DNA from: Ascochyta rabiei
Lineage: Eukaryota > Ascomycota > Dothideomycetes > Pleosporales > Didymellaceae
Direction: 5' to 3'
DNA length: 64,000 nt
Assembly: GCF_004011695.2 (NCBI RefSeq)
Contig: NC_082419.1
Span: 1,426,001 to 1,490,000 of the forward strand
Position numbers and translations under genes: made by a program. Numbering within the stretch: position 1 is the stretch's first letter; each line of letters starts with the position of its first letter. Positions 46,201 to 59,300 of this stretch are shown one piece after another. The notes below the pieces were generated by a model. It worked only from the letters and a program-made list of their open reading frames with translations. It was not told where the DNA came from and ran no database searches.

Positions 46201-48555
46201 ATCTCCTTCTTATCTACTAGCTGCTGCGTGCGCTGCGTAGGCGTAGATATATTAGTGCTGCATTTATATCCTTCTAATAAAAGTCTTTCTTATGCCTAGT
46301 CTATCTTTAGGTTATACTTTTATAACTAGGGAAGTTCTAATGTAATGTTGTGTGTGGCCTTTATAAAGACGTCTAGGTTTATTTCCTTATAGTGCCCCTA
46401 TATCTATAGGGGTGCTGCTATCACTTTAAACATAATTAGCAGTTTGTTTAGCATTAATTCTTTATTAGCTACTTAAAGTAAGTAAGGGTTCTCCTTATAA
46501 TATAATCTAAGTCTAGCTTACTATATTACTATTCTAGATATATAACTTGCTTATACTCCTAAGTCTAAGAGTGCTGTTAAGGCTACCCTATTTAGTTTAA
46601 TAGGTAGCTTAATAAGGTGATTGTTCCTAATGCTATTAATAGATTGATCCCTAGGGCTTGTAGGCGCTGGCCTAAAAAAGTCCCCTCTTTACTAAACCCT
46701 TTAAACTCCTTAGTACTGCAATGCTTCTTACAATCTGCGTTAAGGCAGTTCTACTAGTATGTGTTGTAGTAACTTCTATTAACTACTAGCTACATTTATA
46801 TTATAGCCTGTAGGTTATCTGTTCTAGAAAAGTATGCTTTCTAGTGTTTGTTAATAAGATAAAGTTTACACAGGTTATTGTAACACTAGTACTATTAACT
46901 ACAACAGAGGCTTTGTTGTGCTAGGAACTATCCTACACTAAGCTTCTTGTTATAGTAGGTTATATGTTTGTCCTTAGAGTATACTGTCTACGTAAGGTTT
47001 CTATATTTTAGGTTTTAGTAGTCTAGGATATACTGTAGTTGTAGGCTAATTATTAGTAGTACTTCTTTCTACTTCTGTATACGTTCTAGGCTAAGCTGTT
47101 TTTCTTACTTACACTAAAGCTAGTCTTTAGCTTCTTCTAGGTTATTAGTAAACTGTTTATTATTATTAATTTCTTTTCTAAACTAGTAAACAAGCTGTTA
47201 GAGTTCTAGTATTATTCCTGCAATTTTAGGTACTCCTATAGGACTAACAAGTTCTTAATATATTTAGTAATAGGCTTCTTTATTGTTAGGCTTCTAGCGT
47301 TGTTAAGCTATGCATTCTTATTTGCGTGTTAGTAGGGCGCTAATTTAGTTAAACTCTTGCCTTAAGGTTTCTAGTAGGTTGTCTATCTTTTACTGGTTAT
47401 TTTTGGAGTAGCACTCTGTTTCTTTGCCTGTCTAGGCGTTCTAGTAGGGTGTTGCTACACAAATTAGAGGTACAATACAGTTATTACTGTCCTCTAGACC
47501 ACACTCTAGGTCTTCTAGTAGTTGTCCTATGCTATTAATAAGAATCTCCTATTTACTAGCATCTGTATTATTATAATTACAGGTAAGTATATTTAACTAG
47601 CAGTAAACCTTGTTTATCTAGCAGTCCCTAGCAGAGTAGCCTAGTTTGCTACAGTTGTAGCAGTCCCTGCTGCCTCTGTGTTAGTTACCCCCCTTAGGCT
47701 TCTTATTCTATTACTTTAGTGGTCCCTTATTAAGGTTTAAGAGGTCTATTGCTTTAGGTCTGTAGTATCTACTCTAAGTGTTACTGTAGATACAACAACT
47801 GGTATTTAGCTAATTACAGCCTCCTTACTATTATTAATTTAAGTTGTTGCGCTACTAGTTCCTTAGTAGCAGCCTGTTAGTAGCAATAACAGTAGTACAG
47901 GCTCTAGGGTTATCTTAAAGTTCTAACTAAAGTTTATAGAGTTGTACGTTAATGTTAATAGTAGTATTAATAAGCTTATTAAGGGTTTCTGTGCTTGCGC
48001 AAGTGCGCATAAGTTCTTCCTTAACCTTAGGCTTTAATCCTTATTAAAATATAGTAATTAGGGCAGTGTTGTCCTAGTTAGTGTTAGCAGTAAGCTGCTA
48101 AAACTCTGCAGCATAGTTAGCAGCTAACTTGTCCTGTCTAATCTTCTAAATGTTGCGTTAAGCAATATGTAGTTTATTAGAGACTCTAAAGATTAGCTTA
48201 ATCTTTTCTTTAAATAGGTTAAAGTCTTTTATCTATTTATCTACGTTGTCTAGGGCCTTGCTAGCTTAGTACTGCTGCATAAAGGGCTTAATTTAGGTAA
48301 ACACTTTGCTACGCATATAGCTAGCTGCAAGGACTACTTATTTAGCCTTAGGAACCTTCTTACCTTAGAAGGTAAAGAAGAGGTCCTATTGTATAAGCTA
48401 GTTATTAAGCTTACTACAATCCCTGTAGTAAAGGTCAGGCTTATTAACATTTATAGTGCTAGTAGTAACAGTTATATCTATGTTAATGTTACTAGACATA
48501 GAGTTGCTTAGGGTAGCACAGGATCTAATAGTACTTATCTTAGGGGTGTTTAAAA

Positions 48556-49039
48556 TATTAAAGTTGTACTTTAGTTAAAGACTGTAAGCACTAATTCCAT
48601 TAGTTATTAGGGATAAGTACTGGTGGATTGGTTAGGGTTATTAACTAAGCAAAGCTTGTAAAGATAGGGTGCACTAAATAGTACAGAGTAGACTATCTAG
48701 CTTAAGCGCAGGTTAAGATTCTAAAGACAAACTTAATTAATAAGGTTAAACATAAACTATAAGGGTTGTGTTCCTACTAGCTATATACTAAAGAGATACA
48801 ATACTTATTAATAAGTAACTAGAGTTAGTCTAATAAAATGTATAAGGGTGCTTATAGATAAGCATATTGTACTATGCTTATTAATAAGCAGTTACGTATG
48901 TTATGCTTGTTAACAAGCATTTACGTAACAACCCTTTCTGTCCTGTCCTTCTCTATTGTTCGTTCCTTTAGGGCGGAGTGAGGAGTTTTGGTTGCCTAGT
49001 ACTTATGTTTGTGCCGTGCCCTAGCACAGGATTGTAACA
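48556..49039 (-). repeat. Gypsy LTR, right copy (5' LTR)
   Basis: 484 bp, aligned along its length with 42204-42745 apart from fewer internal tandem units. It ends GGATTGTAACA and begins TATTAAAG, where the expected TG has become TA, a typical RIP change. Confidence 0.88.
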
Positions 49040-49185
49040 CCTAGATATACTTGCCTATATTAGCCTTTTCCTCTGCATGCTGCTTATAACAGCTATTTAA
49101 AGTACCTTACCTGTGCTATTAACCCCTAAGAACTTACACTATACTGCGCTAAGTAGCTAGAATATATTAACTAAGTATACACTAA
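49040..49185 (-). pseudogene. C2H2-type gene relic, downstream part
   Basis: A short piece of the same relic as 54381-55560, cut off by the copia insertion at 49186. The minus-strand reading continues with VYLVNIF and SMQRKRLI. Too short to classify alone. Confidence 0.4.
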
Positions 49186-49347
49186 TGTTAGATAACCAAC
49201 CTTGCTAAACCAAGTTAGAGGGTTAGGATTAACCTTGATTAACTTAGGGGCTAGCGGTACACACACATTAAATTAGCCATTAAGATAGATAATTATTAAT
49301 TAATTACCTTTATTATTATCTTTGCACATTAAGCATATTATTTAACA
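49186..49347 (+). repeat. Copia LTR, 5' copy
   Basis: It runs TGTTAGATAACC to ATTTAACA. It differs from the 3' copy mainly by C/T and G/A changes, as expected after RIP. Confidence 0.88.
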
Positions 49348-52300
49348 ATTAAGAGTCTTACTAACTCTACTAAAAATACCCTTTTAATATATTGCTATTA
49401 ATAATAAATAATTTAATAATAATTCTTATAGATTACACAACCTATATGCCTTAGTTATATTAACTACAGACCTACTGCGCCTCTCTAGACGTATAGAAGA
49501 AGATAGACCTAAATCAGACTATCCCTCTAAGAACTAAACTACAAGTACCTAACGCCCTAGACATTACTAAGTATAAGAGGAGGCTAGCCCTTAGTAATAA
49601 TAAACAAGGAAACCCTTAGCTTCTAGAAATTCTATCTAAACTATTAGCTAACAGCCTAAAGGCATAGAAGGAAGATAATAACTATTAGAAAAGCTGCCTT
49701 AAATCTTATAAGATAACGGATAGAGACTACTATAAGGAATAAGCTAACCTAGACAAGGTAGTAATATTTATCTAAAGCTTAGTATTACCTTACCTTATAA
49801 AGAACTGCTGCTAACTAAGTAAATTAATTTAAATATAGCTTATTAGCCTTTAACATACTGTTAGTATTAATACTAAAGAAGAACAATTACGCGCACGCTA
49901 CTAATACCTAGCAGCCCTTAAACTAATAAGACAACCTAGGAGCTAGGATACCTAGCTCCTTAACTATAATTATACTACAACTAACACTAAAGTTAAGAGT
50001 GTTACTAAAATACATAATATACAAGACACTGTCTAAGACATCTTAGATTTATTAATAAAAATAGCGCTAACCTAGGTAACAATATTCTAGGACTATAGTA
50101 GATAAGAATAAAATATAACTTATAAAGAAATAATAAAACGCTTCTAAGAGTATATAAGTAAGTACTACTCTAAGAGGAGATAGTAAAGGGGCTCCTTTAC
50201 TACAGAGAACAACCTAACTCTTACTACTAGTAGTAAATCTACCCTAGACACTAACAGGGACGCCTCTTATATTATTAAAGACGTATTATTTACTCCTACT
50301 ACATAGGGGAATTAGGGAAGACCTTATTAAAAACAGAATATTAGTTAAATAACTATATCTAAGCAGTCCCTAAGAGGGGATACAGCAGCAGCTAGAAGAG
50401 CAAAATACCCTACTTGTAGACAACGCTATAGACTAGAAGATTGCTACTACGTCTATAAAGATAAAGTACTAGAATAGTTTACCCTATATAATAGAATTAC
50501 TAAGATAGTACAATCTAGAATAAAACAAAATGCTAACCTTAAAGATTAGGTTAGATCTGCAAAACAAGCTTGTACTAAGACACTAGCTATTAAGACATCC
50601 TAAATACTAGAGGCACCTCTAGGACAACTACAGGGACAGAAGATATTAATAATTAATATAAGTCTAGTTAAAGAAACATACAATATAGAGCTACTAAGCT
50701 ACCCTCTTAGGAACTTCTTCATTCTTAACTTAGGATTAATAATCTATATTATAAACAACAAGGACTAGATATAAGACCTTACTCTACCTGTATTAAATAA
50801 CTACCTGTAGATAGGAGACTTCTAGGTATAGATATAGGGATATAGCACTGTCCATCTCTATCTATTAAACATAAGCTAACTAACTACTCTTAAACTACAT
50901 AATGTAGCATAGTGCCTAGACATACTTTGCAACCTTGTCTTATTCTAACAACTATATTAATAGGGCATCTAGTAGGACATAAAAGGAGATCTAACTTAGC
51001 TTAGACAAGTAAACAATAGAGCTATTATATCCTTAGATAAACAACATAGATAATAGGTACTTAGGGAACAGGCATAGACAGTATTTGTAATACAATTAAT
51101 ATAAAGCTAAATACCTAAGACTGCTACTGCTCTGCTATAGCACAAGCGAATAGGTCACCCTTAAGCTGCTACTATTAAACACTTTATCTAACAATCTTAG
51201 GTGGTAAGAGTTAGGGGTATTACTACAGTCTAATGTGATGCTTGCAGACAAGCTAAGACTAAGAGGCAAATTAGTTAAACACCGCAAATAAGTAATAAAG
51301 AACTAGGAGAACGTATAGTAATTAACTTCCACTTATATAAAGAAGGAAGCTTTACTAAGGAAAAAAGCTAATTACTTGCTATTAATAGGCGATCTAGCTC
51401 CCTTTAGGACTTCTACTTTAAAGATAATAAACTAGGAAAAATAATTATCTACTTCCTAGACACTTTTACACAATTCCTGTTAAAATAAAATAAGATCTTA
51501 GTTAAGGTAATTAAGTGCAATAGTAAAATTACTATAATAAAACTAGAAGTATTACAATAGTGCGCTACATAATTAATTAGGCTTAAGCCTTCTGCACTAG
51601 ACACTAATGCACAGAACAGAGGTGCTGAACGCTTAGGGGGTGTAATAAAAGATAAAGCACACACTATAAGATTAGACGTAAACCTACTATAGGAAATATA
51701 GCTAGAGATTATAAGGTTAGCAGTATACCTACACAACTAAACACTAAGGGTATTAAATAACTAGAAAACACTATATAATGTATTCTTTACCTATACAGCT
51801 TAACTAGCTAGCTTAAACATATAAAGTAGGAAACTAAACTAGGTATATTTAAAAGTATATAGATGTAAAGCCTTTACTCTTATAAGTAACACCCTTTAAG
51901 GAAAGATACAACTCTAGTAACTAGACTTAAGAGCATAGGTAGGATACCTAGTAGGATACTAATCCTTAAATATATATTAGATATAGTTTCTAACTTTAGT
52001 AAAGGTTATTAGTATAAGAGATGTAATCTTTAATAGGGATACTGTCTTTAGTAGCTAGACTTAGGACCTAATAGACAACCTTATGCACAGCACTCTTAAA
52101 GAGATAGTAACATAGACAAGAAGCGTAGAGCTTCTGCCTCTAACCTAAAATAAGGCTAAAATCTAGTTATTCTATAAGGACAACACTATTACACACTTAA
52201 ATACTATAGAAGATTAACTAGGATATAATAATAGGCAGAAAGCTAGATATATATATCTAACTCCCCCTCTAACTCTGCCACTAGTCGCACTACTAATAAA

Positions 52301-54218
52301 CACGTTGTTGTTATCCTAGTTAGCAAGAGGTAACAGCTAATTAGGAGTTGGCAGGTAACACTAGTTAACTCCTAATTAGTTAGAATTAACGCTAGTGCTA
52401 TCTTAAGGAACTTTACAAACTATCCTGTAGAAAGCTGCATTTATATCTAGCATATAGGGCAGATAAATAGGCACATACTAGGGTAACAATAATAATAAGG
52501 CTAGGCTAAAACAAATACTAATAAACGGCCTTAAGCCTTAATAAAGCGAATTCCTACTAGAGCTAACAGCTTAATTAAACCTAGAGGACCACCCGCTTTA
52601 CAAACAGTTCAAAGAAGCTAAATAAGAACACCTTAGCAGCTATAAAAATATAAAGTTATAGTCTAAAGTACCCCTAATAAAGACTAAGGTAGTAGGATAC
52701 TAGATACTTAATTATATGTAGTTATACACGTATAAGCTTAATAAGAACCACTACCTACTTAAATATAAGGCGCAGTTAGTAGTCTAAGGTAACTAGCAAT
52801 AAAGCATTACTTCTAAAGATACCTACGTAGTAATACTAGCTAGCAGGTCCTTTAGAATACTTATAGCAATTTTAGTAACACATAACCTTAGAACTTAAAT
52901 AGTTTAATGTTATAAATGCTTTTATTTATATATTAATTAACAGAAAAGTCTATATAAGGATACTACGTAGGTATTAGAAACTAGGTATAGTCCTACAGCT
53001 ACATAAGGCACTATATAGACTAAGAATCTCTCTACTCCTCTAGTAGAAGGAATTTACATCTACTCTAACAAGCTATAGATTTACAGTTGTTCCCTATAAA
53101 CCCTGTTACTAACTTAAGAATAGAGTTACTATCTTCTTCTATGTAGACAATATTATTATAGCTTATTACCTAACTAGAAAATATAGGGCAGATAAGGCCC
53201 TTAGCTATATTACTAATAGATACTCTGTTACAGAAGGAAACAATCTGGAATAGTTCCTAGGAGTAGAGATAACCTAAGATTAAGACAACCTAAGGATCCT
53301 CCTCTCACAGGCGTTATACATTAACAAAATTGGCTCTCTAGCAGACAAGACAGACATACGACATAACACACCAATATTAAGTATTAAGCTTCTACTAAAT
53401 AAAGGGGAAGCTGCAGCATTAGAAATTAACAAATACTAGAGAAAGATTAGATCTCTCCTCTTTGCTGCGGTCACTACTAGGCCTAACATTACCTTTGCCA
53501 TATCTACGCTAGCACAGTTTCTAACTAACCCTAGACAGCAGCATTATAACGCAGTAGATTAAGTACTATTGTACCTACAAGGAACGCAAGACCTGTCTCT
53601 TACCTTTAGAGGCAGCATGCACCTAGTAGTTACTAGTAATATATTATTTGCTAATATTACTCTTAACATAAAGAGCTTCTAAGGATATACTATTAAACTA
53701 TACAGAGGACTTATTACCTAGAGAGCTAATAAATAAGACATAGTTACTACATTAACAACTAAAGCAGAGCTACTTGCCCTAGCACAGGTAGCTAAGGAAG
53801 CTATCTTTATCTTTTAACTATTATTAGAACTTAGCATAAACCTCTTATAATTAACAATTACTATTTAATAAAACAATACCTAGACTATCTAATTAATTAG
53901 TAAGGAAATCTCTAAACTATAAACTAAACTATAATATATAGACATTTATAACTATAAGCTATAATAAGAGGTAAATAAAGGCACTATAACAGTAACCTAT
54001 GTCCTATCTACTAAGATGTTAGCTAACAGACTGACAAAGGCTCTGCCTATAAGCAAGTAGTTAACCTTTCTAAGGCAGCTAGGACTAGAGAAACATACTA
54101 AACAAAGAAAGCCAGTTAACACCTAAAGAGAATTACTTAACTAAAAGCTTGCTAACCTAGAGGTATAGTAAGAGCTAATTATGTCTAGCGTTAATAGGGC
54201 CTTAAAGCTAAGGGGGTG

Positions 54219-54380
54219 TGTTAGATAACTAACCTTGCTAAACCAAGTTAGGGGGTTAGGGTTAACCTTAGTTAACTTAGGGGCTAGCGGCACACACACA
54301 TAAAATTAGCCATTAAGACAGATAATTATTAATTAATCACCTTTATTATCATCTTTGCATATTAAGCATATTATCTAACA
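54219..54380 (+). repeat. Copia LTR, 3' copy
   Basis: It runs TGTTAGATAACT to ATCTAACA, the same length as the 5' copy, and follows the purine-rich AGGGGGTG. Confidence 0.88.
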
Positions 54381-55560
54381 CTAGTATTCTTTATTTTGTC
54401 TTATAATACCTTTATATGTATTAGCGTTAGTCTATATAACCTATAGGGGGGCTATAGGGCATTACTCTTATCTTTACTTTCTACACTATTGTTGCTATCT
54501 TTACTGTCCTCCTTACTACCTACTGTCTCTTTACTGTTACAGTTAAATTATCCTTCTCTTACACAGATAATCTGCTGCTCTTTATTACCTAGCACCTGTA
54601 GATAGAAGTAGATAAACTTTACTATATAGCTTACGTACTAAGCCTAACTCTCTAGGTTCTACAGTTGCGCTAGCGGCTAGGTATTAACCTTGCCTAGTTT
54701 TGTACTATATAATTAGCGCCTTAGCTTATACAGAAGCGTAGCTAGTCCAGTAATACTTCTCTTAACTAGTTGCTCTGTTAGCTTAGTAGTAAGCTTTATC
54801 TAGTCTTTACTGCAATTAGGTTAACAGGCTTAGTAGATAAGATGCTTAAGATTGTAGCTCTTAAAGAACTCTAATTATCCTATGCGCTTAATCTAGCCTA
54901 TCTTATTAGTCTTTGCTACTGCTTCTAGTATCTGCAGCTCTTATTAAATTTGTTTTGTATTAAGCTGTACGCGGCTAGCTCTTCTTATATAGTAACTGTA
55001 ACGCTAGCATTTTTAGGATTACTAGCATTGTCTATTTTAATAATAAAGTAATTCTGCATCCCTGCTGTACAGAAAAAACTCTAAACTTTAACAGTCTTAT
55101 AGAGTAAATTTGTTTCTTCTGTCTAAGCTTACAAGTAATCTTTTCAACAGTGCTAGCAGAATGTACCCTTATTAATACTAATATAGTTATATGTCCTACA
55201 CTATAGCACATCTACTAGCGCCCTAAGTTCTTTAATTAGCATTACTAGCTTATTTAGAAGTTTAATATTATTAGGTTTAGTTGACTTGTAGTCACTAAAG
55301 CGCCTAACAATTTCTCTTTAAGTTACAGTAGACACAGTGTGGTACTGTAAGAGATGCCTATTAAGACTAACAATGCCTATTTAGTAACCCTTACATACTA
55401 GCACGCTATAGGCCTCTAAGAAATAAAAAATAGCATTATAATTCTTAAGCAAAACCTAAGCGCTGATTTTGTAACTGTGTTAGCTGTGTTTTTTGTTATT
55501 ATTGTTGTTGCTGCGCTGTTGCAGAGCTATTGTGTAGTTTTGCTAGGCCTAATCTATAGC
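54381..55560 (-). pseudogene. Relic of a C2H2-type gene (subtelomeric helicase-associated type)
   Basis: The minus strand, read through stops, gives FLEAYSVLVCKG, LNRHLLQYHT, REIVRRFSDY, GTFC.HC.KDYL, FFCTAGMQNYFIIK, then IGWIKRIG.LEFF and KLTEQLVKRSITGLATL. The order of an N-terminal CxxC...H..H finger, a second zinc-finger-like block, and a helical region resembles the N-terminal part of fungal proteins, often near telomeres and linked to RecQ-like helicases, that carry C2H2/DUF3505-type domains. The helicase part is not in the window. RIP-type stops are everywhere. Family assignment is from memory of the pattern and only moderate. Confidence 0.5.
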
Positions 55561-55736
55561 AAACCCTAACCTAGTACCTAATCCCAGCACGCCTATAATA
55601 ATAGGCTGTAGCCAACTAAAACTCTGCAGAAAGACATGTAAATTTGCATAACACCTATGTTAATGTTTTAGTAAGTGTAGGTGTTGTTGTTCTACGCGAT
55701 TTAGGCCTAAGATTATAGGTTGTAAACCCTAACTCT

Positions 55737-55904
55737 TGTTAGATTAGATGGTAATAGTAATGAGTTAATGATGATGTATTAATGTTCTGTTGTTGTTCTA
55801 TGTAAGTGTGATTTTCGTCTTATCTAGGTTCTAGTAGGGGCCCCTGCACAGTTTCTTAGCAGGTATATCGCCTAACCCATTTCTCTAATACCTTTTATTT
55901 AACA
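55737..55904 (-). repeat. Copia LTR L1, reversed
   Basis: On the plus strand it runs TGTTAGATTAGATGG to TTATTTAACA. It is followed on the right by the reversed pol tail, so for that tail it is the 3' LTR. Confidence 0.9.
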
Positions 55905-56182
55905 CACTCTATTAGCTTAGATTCCTATTACAAGCGGCGTAAACTAGTTAATTAACTCTTTAATGTAAGGTCCTCTAGTTGCTCTTGCATCTTCTTAAGC
56001 AGGATATCCCTTAATGTACTTTTCTGGCCCTTAACAAGTCCTAACTAATTAAGAAAGCCAGCCTATTTGCTAATTGGCAACAACTTTGTAACTCTATCTG
56101 CGAATATGTTGTTAGATAGGATTTATTCTACTTTAATTATTTTGTAGTCAACTTGTTATTATAACTAGTAGTTGTGTATATT
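55905..56182 (-). pseudogene. Reversed copia pol 3' tail
   Basis: The minus strand reads ILSNNIFADRVTKLLPISK, a stop, AGFLN, then GLVKGQKSTLRDILLKKMQEQ: the end of copia RNase H and its C-terminal extension. It begins at AATAT with IHNY, which continues the plus-strand reading that breaks off at 60999. Confidence 0.85.
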
Positions 56183-56350
56183 TGTTAAATAAAAGGTATT
56201 AGAGAAATGAGCTAGGCGATATACCTGCTAAGAAACCGTGCAGGGGCCCCTACCAGAACCTAGATAAGACAAAAATCACCCTTACATAGAACAACAACAG
56301 AACATTAATACATTATTATTAACTTATTACTATTACTATCTAATCTAATA
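56183..56350 (+). repeat. Copia LTR L2, forward (5' LTR)
   Basis: It runs TGTTAAATAAAAGG to TCTAATCTAATA, the exact reverse-complement partner of L1 and L3. The last CA has become TA. The next bases, ATTAAGAGTCTTA, are the same candidate primer-binding site as in the copia element at 49348. Confidence 0.9.
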
Positions 56351-59300
56351 ATTAAGAGTCTTACTGCTGCTATAATAAGCGCTAATAACAAGTAAAATAG
56401 CAACTAGCTAAAGCTAGAGGGACGCAACAGTTATACTTACTAACTTAAGTAAATAGATCTTCTAGTATTGCTAACTTAAGATGCAATATAAAGGTCTAGA
56501 AATCTAGGACATTGTAGACCTAGAAGGCAACACTTAACTGCGCGCAAAGCCTATTAAACTATATCCTCTAATTGTCTTAGAATACAAACTAGCCTCTGCT
56601 CTAAGTAGCACTTAGGCATTCTCCTTAATATAAACTATAAGAGGTAATACGTACATAACTATATAAGAATTAATTAACCCTGTTAATACCTTTATAGTAA
56701 TAACTAATACTCTGATATAATACTAAGAACTCTTAGTAGAAGGAAAGGATGTATACAACAGCAACGCGTAAGAATCTAAAATAACTTTTAACTTATACAA
56801 AATACACAAGTAAAACTACTAAGATAAACAGAAATATATAGCTATAATAATAAAATACTTAAATACTACAGTTAGCCCTTTTCTATAAGTAAGCTGCTTT
56901 AATAAACACAGCACTCTGTAGACCTAGATTATAAATGTCTAGGCAGTAGTAGGAGTAGATCTTAATAATAAGATTAGAAGGGTATAAGAAAGGTACTATA
57001 AAGCACTAAAGCCTATAAGAGTCCTGCAAAATTAGGAAATATAACTTAGCAAATACAACTAAGCTTTAACTTATGCAGAAGCCCTTAAAATAGAGGACAT
57101 ATTATAGAGTAGCTAGTTATAGATAACTTCCTAAAGATAGTCCTAAAGATTGCCCTAGTATAGATAGTAACATTTACTAGTACAGGAAGCAACTAAAGTA
57201 ATATATAAAGAAGATAGATAATAAAACTCTTCTTTAAGTATATAAGCCTAGCCTATCTATAATAAGGTAGAATAAAAAGTACCTTTATAACAGATAGTAG
57301 AGCCTTTGTAGTAAGTAGTAAATCTAACTTAAACACGTAGAGGGACGCCTTAAGTATGTAAATTAGAGCGCTATCTGCAGCCCTAAACTAAAGGCAATTA
57401 AAGCGTAAAATAAATGCGTCTAGTAATAGGTCTAAGCAATTCTATAGAGGGAATATAGTAAAAGCTGTAGACATATGTCTAGCTTATAAACAGCGCTATA
57501 ATATTAGTAACTATTACTATGTTAATAATAATTTAGAAACCCCTAAGTAGTTTAAACTAAATTAAAATATTATGAAGCTAGTATAGTATAAACTTTAATA
57601 TAAGCTAGACTTATAAAGAACAGTAAATAAATTAAATACTAGTTGAAAGCAACCCTGCCTAGTAATAATAAACTCTTAATTAATTACTCTATATATTAAG
57701 AGGTCTTAAACACTAAACAAGATTATTAAGTAACTAGATAGCTACGAAATTGCCTAGGTTAATAAAGGTAGTATAAAAGTAGCATATAGCATAAGTAGTT
57801 AAGGATATCTATTAAAGGAGGTATTTCTTCTAGATTCTAGCTTAACTACGTATATCTATAATGACCTCTTAAGAACTAGAGACGTACGCTAGCTAGCAAT
57901 AGGAGACTATATCTAGACTAGGAACTCTAAGGTCTAGATATAAGGATATAGTACTATTAATATATTAGTAGAGGGATCTTAAGGTAAATAAGTACTACGC
58001 TTAGATAATGTTGCGTAGTGCCTAGATTTCCTCTGCAACCTAGTATTATTTAGGCTACTCTAAAGATAAGGAATATATTGGGATAACTAAGAAGATCTAA
58101 CAACACTATGTTAAAGAAACAGCAACATTATAGCTATCCTAATAGAAAGCTTTAGGAAGTAGGTTATTAAACAACTAAATATAGCTACAGCAGCACTCTA
58201 TATGCGTGTGAATTGCAATAGAAGATTACTACAGAGAGTAACAGCTATAATATAGCATAAGAGGCTTAGGTATCTAGGATTATCTATAATTAAACACACT
58301 ATGTCTTAATCTAAGGGGGTAAAGATTAAAGGTATTAAATTAGTGTAATATAATGCATATAGATAATTAAAATTATAGGATTAAATATAAAGAACCCTAC
58401 AATTAAATAATAAAGGCTTAGGTAAATAGATAGCTATAGACTTCTATAAATATAAAGCAGGAAGCTTTAATAAGAAAAAGAGTTAAATACTTATTACCTG
58501 CTAACACTCTTAGTACGTGTGGGACTTCTACTTTAAGGATAACAGGCCTGCAAGATCTATTATCTGTCTACTTAGGATCTGTATCTAGTCCTTAAGGAAA
58601 CAGTTTAATATTATAGTTAAGGTAATTAAGACAGATAACACAATTATTATAGTTAGATAAGAGGTTAAGAGATAGTGCACGTCCCTCTTAATATGGATTA
58701 AGCCCTCTACTCTAGATATATAAGCTTAAAATAGAAGAGCTAAACGCTTAGGGGGTATAATAAAAGAGAAGGTACACGTAATTTAACTAGACGTAAATCT
58801 ACTATAGGAACCCTAGCTAGAAATTACTAGAGCAGCAGTGTACCTATACAATTAGACACTAAATTATCTAAATAAGTAGAGATTACTATATAAAATATTC
58901 TTTACACTAGCAGCTACTATAAATTACATAGTTACTAGGCCTTAAAAACTAAACTAGGCTTACTTAAGAGCATATAGATGTAAGGCATTTACTATAACTA
59001 ATAAAACTTATTAAAGAAAATTAAGGCTATAAAGACTAGACCTAAAAGTATAGATTAGATACTTAGTAGGATACTAGTCTACTAACATATACTAAATCTT
59101 GGTCCTATTAATAGCTAAAGTAATTAGCACCTATAATATAGTGTTTAATAAAGAAATAATATTTAACAGCAAAATAGAAGATATTATAGATAACCTTATG
59201 CACAATACGTTAAAGGACATTATAACTTAGATTAGCACAGTTAAAATCCTATCTATATAGAGCTATATACCTAAAACTAAAACGTTCTATAAGGATAATA

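Larger units (their letters stand above)
42204..49039 (-). mobile_element. Complete but RIP-dead Ty3/gypsy element
   Basis: Two direct LTRs (42204-42745 and 48556-49039) enclose about 5.8 kb read on the minus strand. From the right: a Gag-like region (start MSSNINID near 48500; AASYMRSKVFT, IKPFMQQY), a zinc-knuckle region near 47650, then reverse transcriptase (INFRKLNKITIKNYY, about 45830, and YFTALDL). The integrase has the HHCC zinc-binding part (KNCVNC, near 44440), the core (DFIT.LPILRDP) and the STAYYLQTDRQTERIN block near 44040. The gag-pol frame is broken by dozens of TAG/TAA stops at former Trp/Gln codons. The flanks differ (LINE on the left, C2H2 relic on the right) and no clean target duplication was found. 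Confidence 0.88.
49186..54380 (+). mobile_element. Complete but RIP-dead Ty1/copia element
   Basis: Identical-length LTRs (49186-49347 and 54219-54380, 162 bp) flank a plus-strand copia gag-pol. The sequence after the 5' LTR, ATTAAGAGTCTTA, is shared with the other copia element here and is probably the primer-binding site; a purine run (AGCTAAGGGGGTG) precedes the 3' LTR. Visible parts are HKRIGHP of the pre-integrase domain (about 51135), a reverse transcriptase reading YKLNKNHYLLKYKAQLVV (about 52735) and the C-terminal RNase H tail IDIYNYKL then LANRLTKALPISK (about 53940-54055). The frame is broken by many TAG/TAA stops. Flanks CTAAT and CTAGT are nearly matching but overlap the LTR end by one base, so the duplication is ambiguous. 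It is inserted into a decayed gene. Confidence 0.88.

Noticed and set aside
51449..51736. 95-codon minus-strand frame in the copia element
   Set aside because: Ser/Leu/Tyr-rich antisense frame in AT-rich decayed integrase sequence; no support beyond being open.
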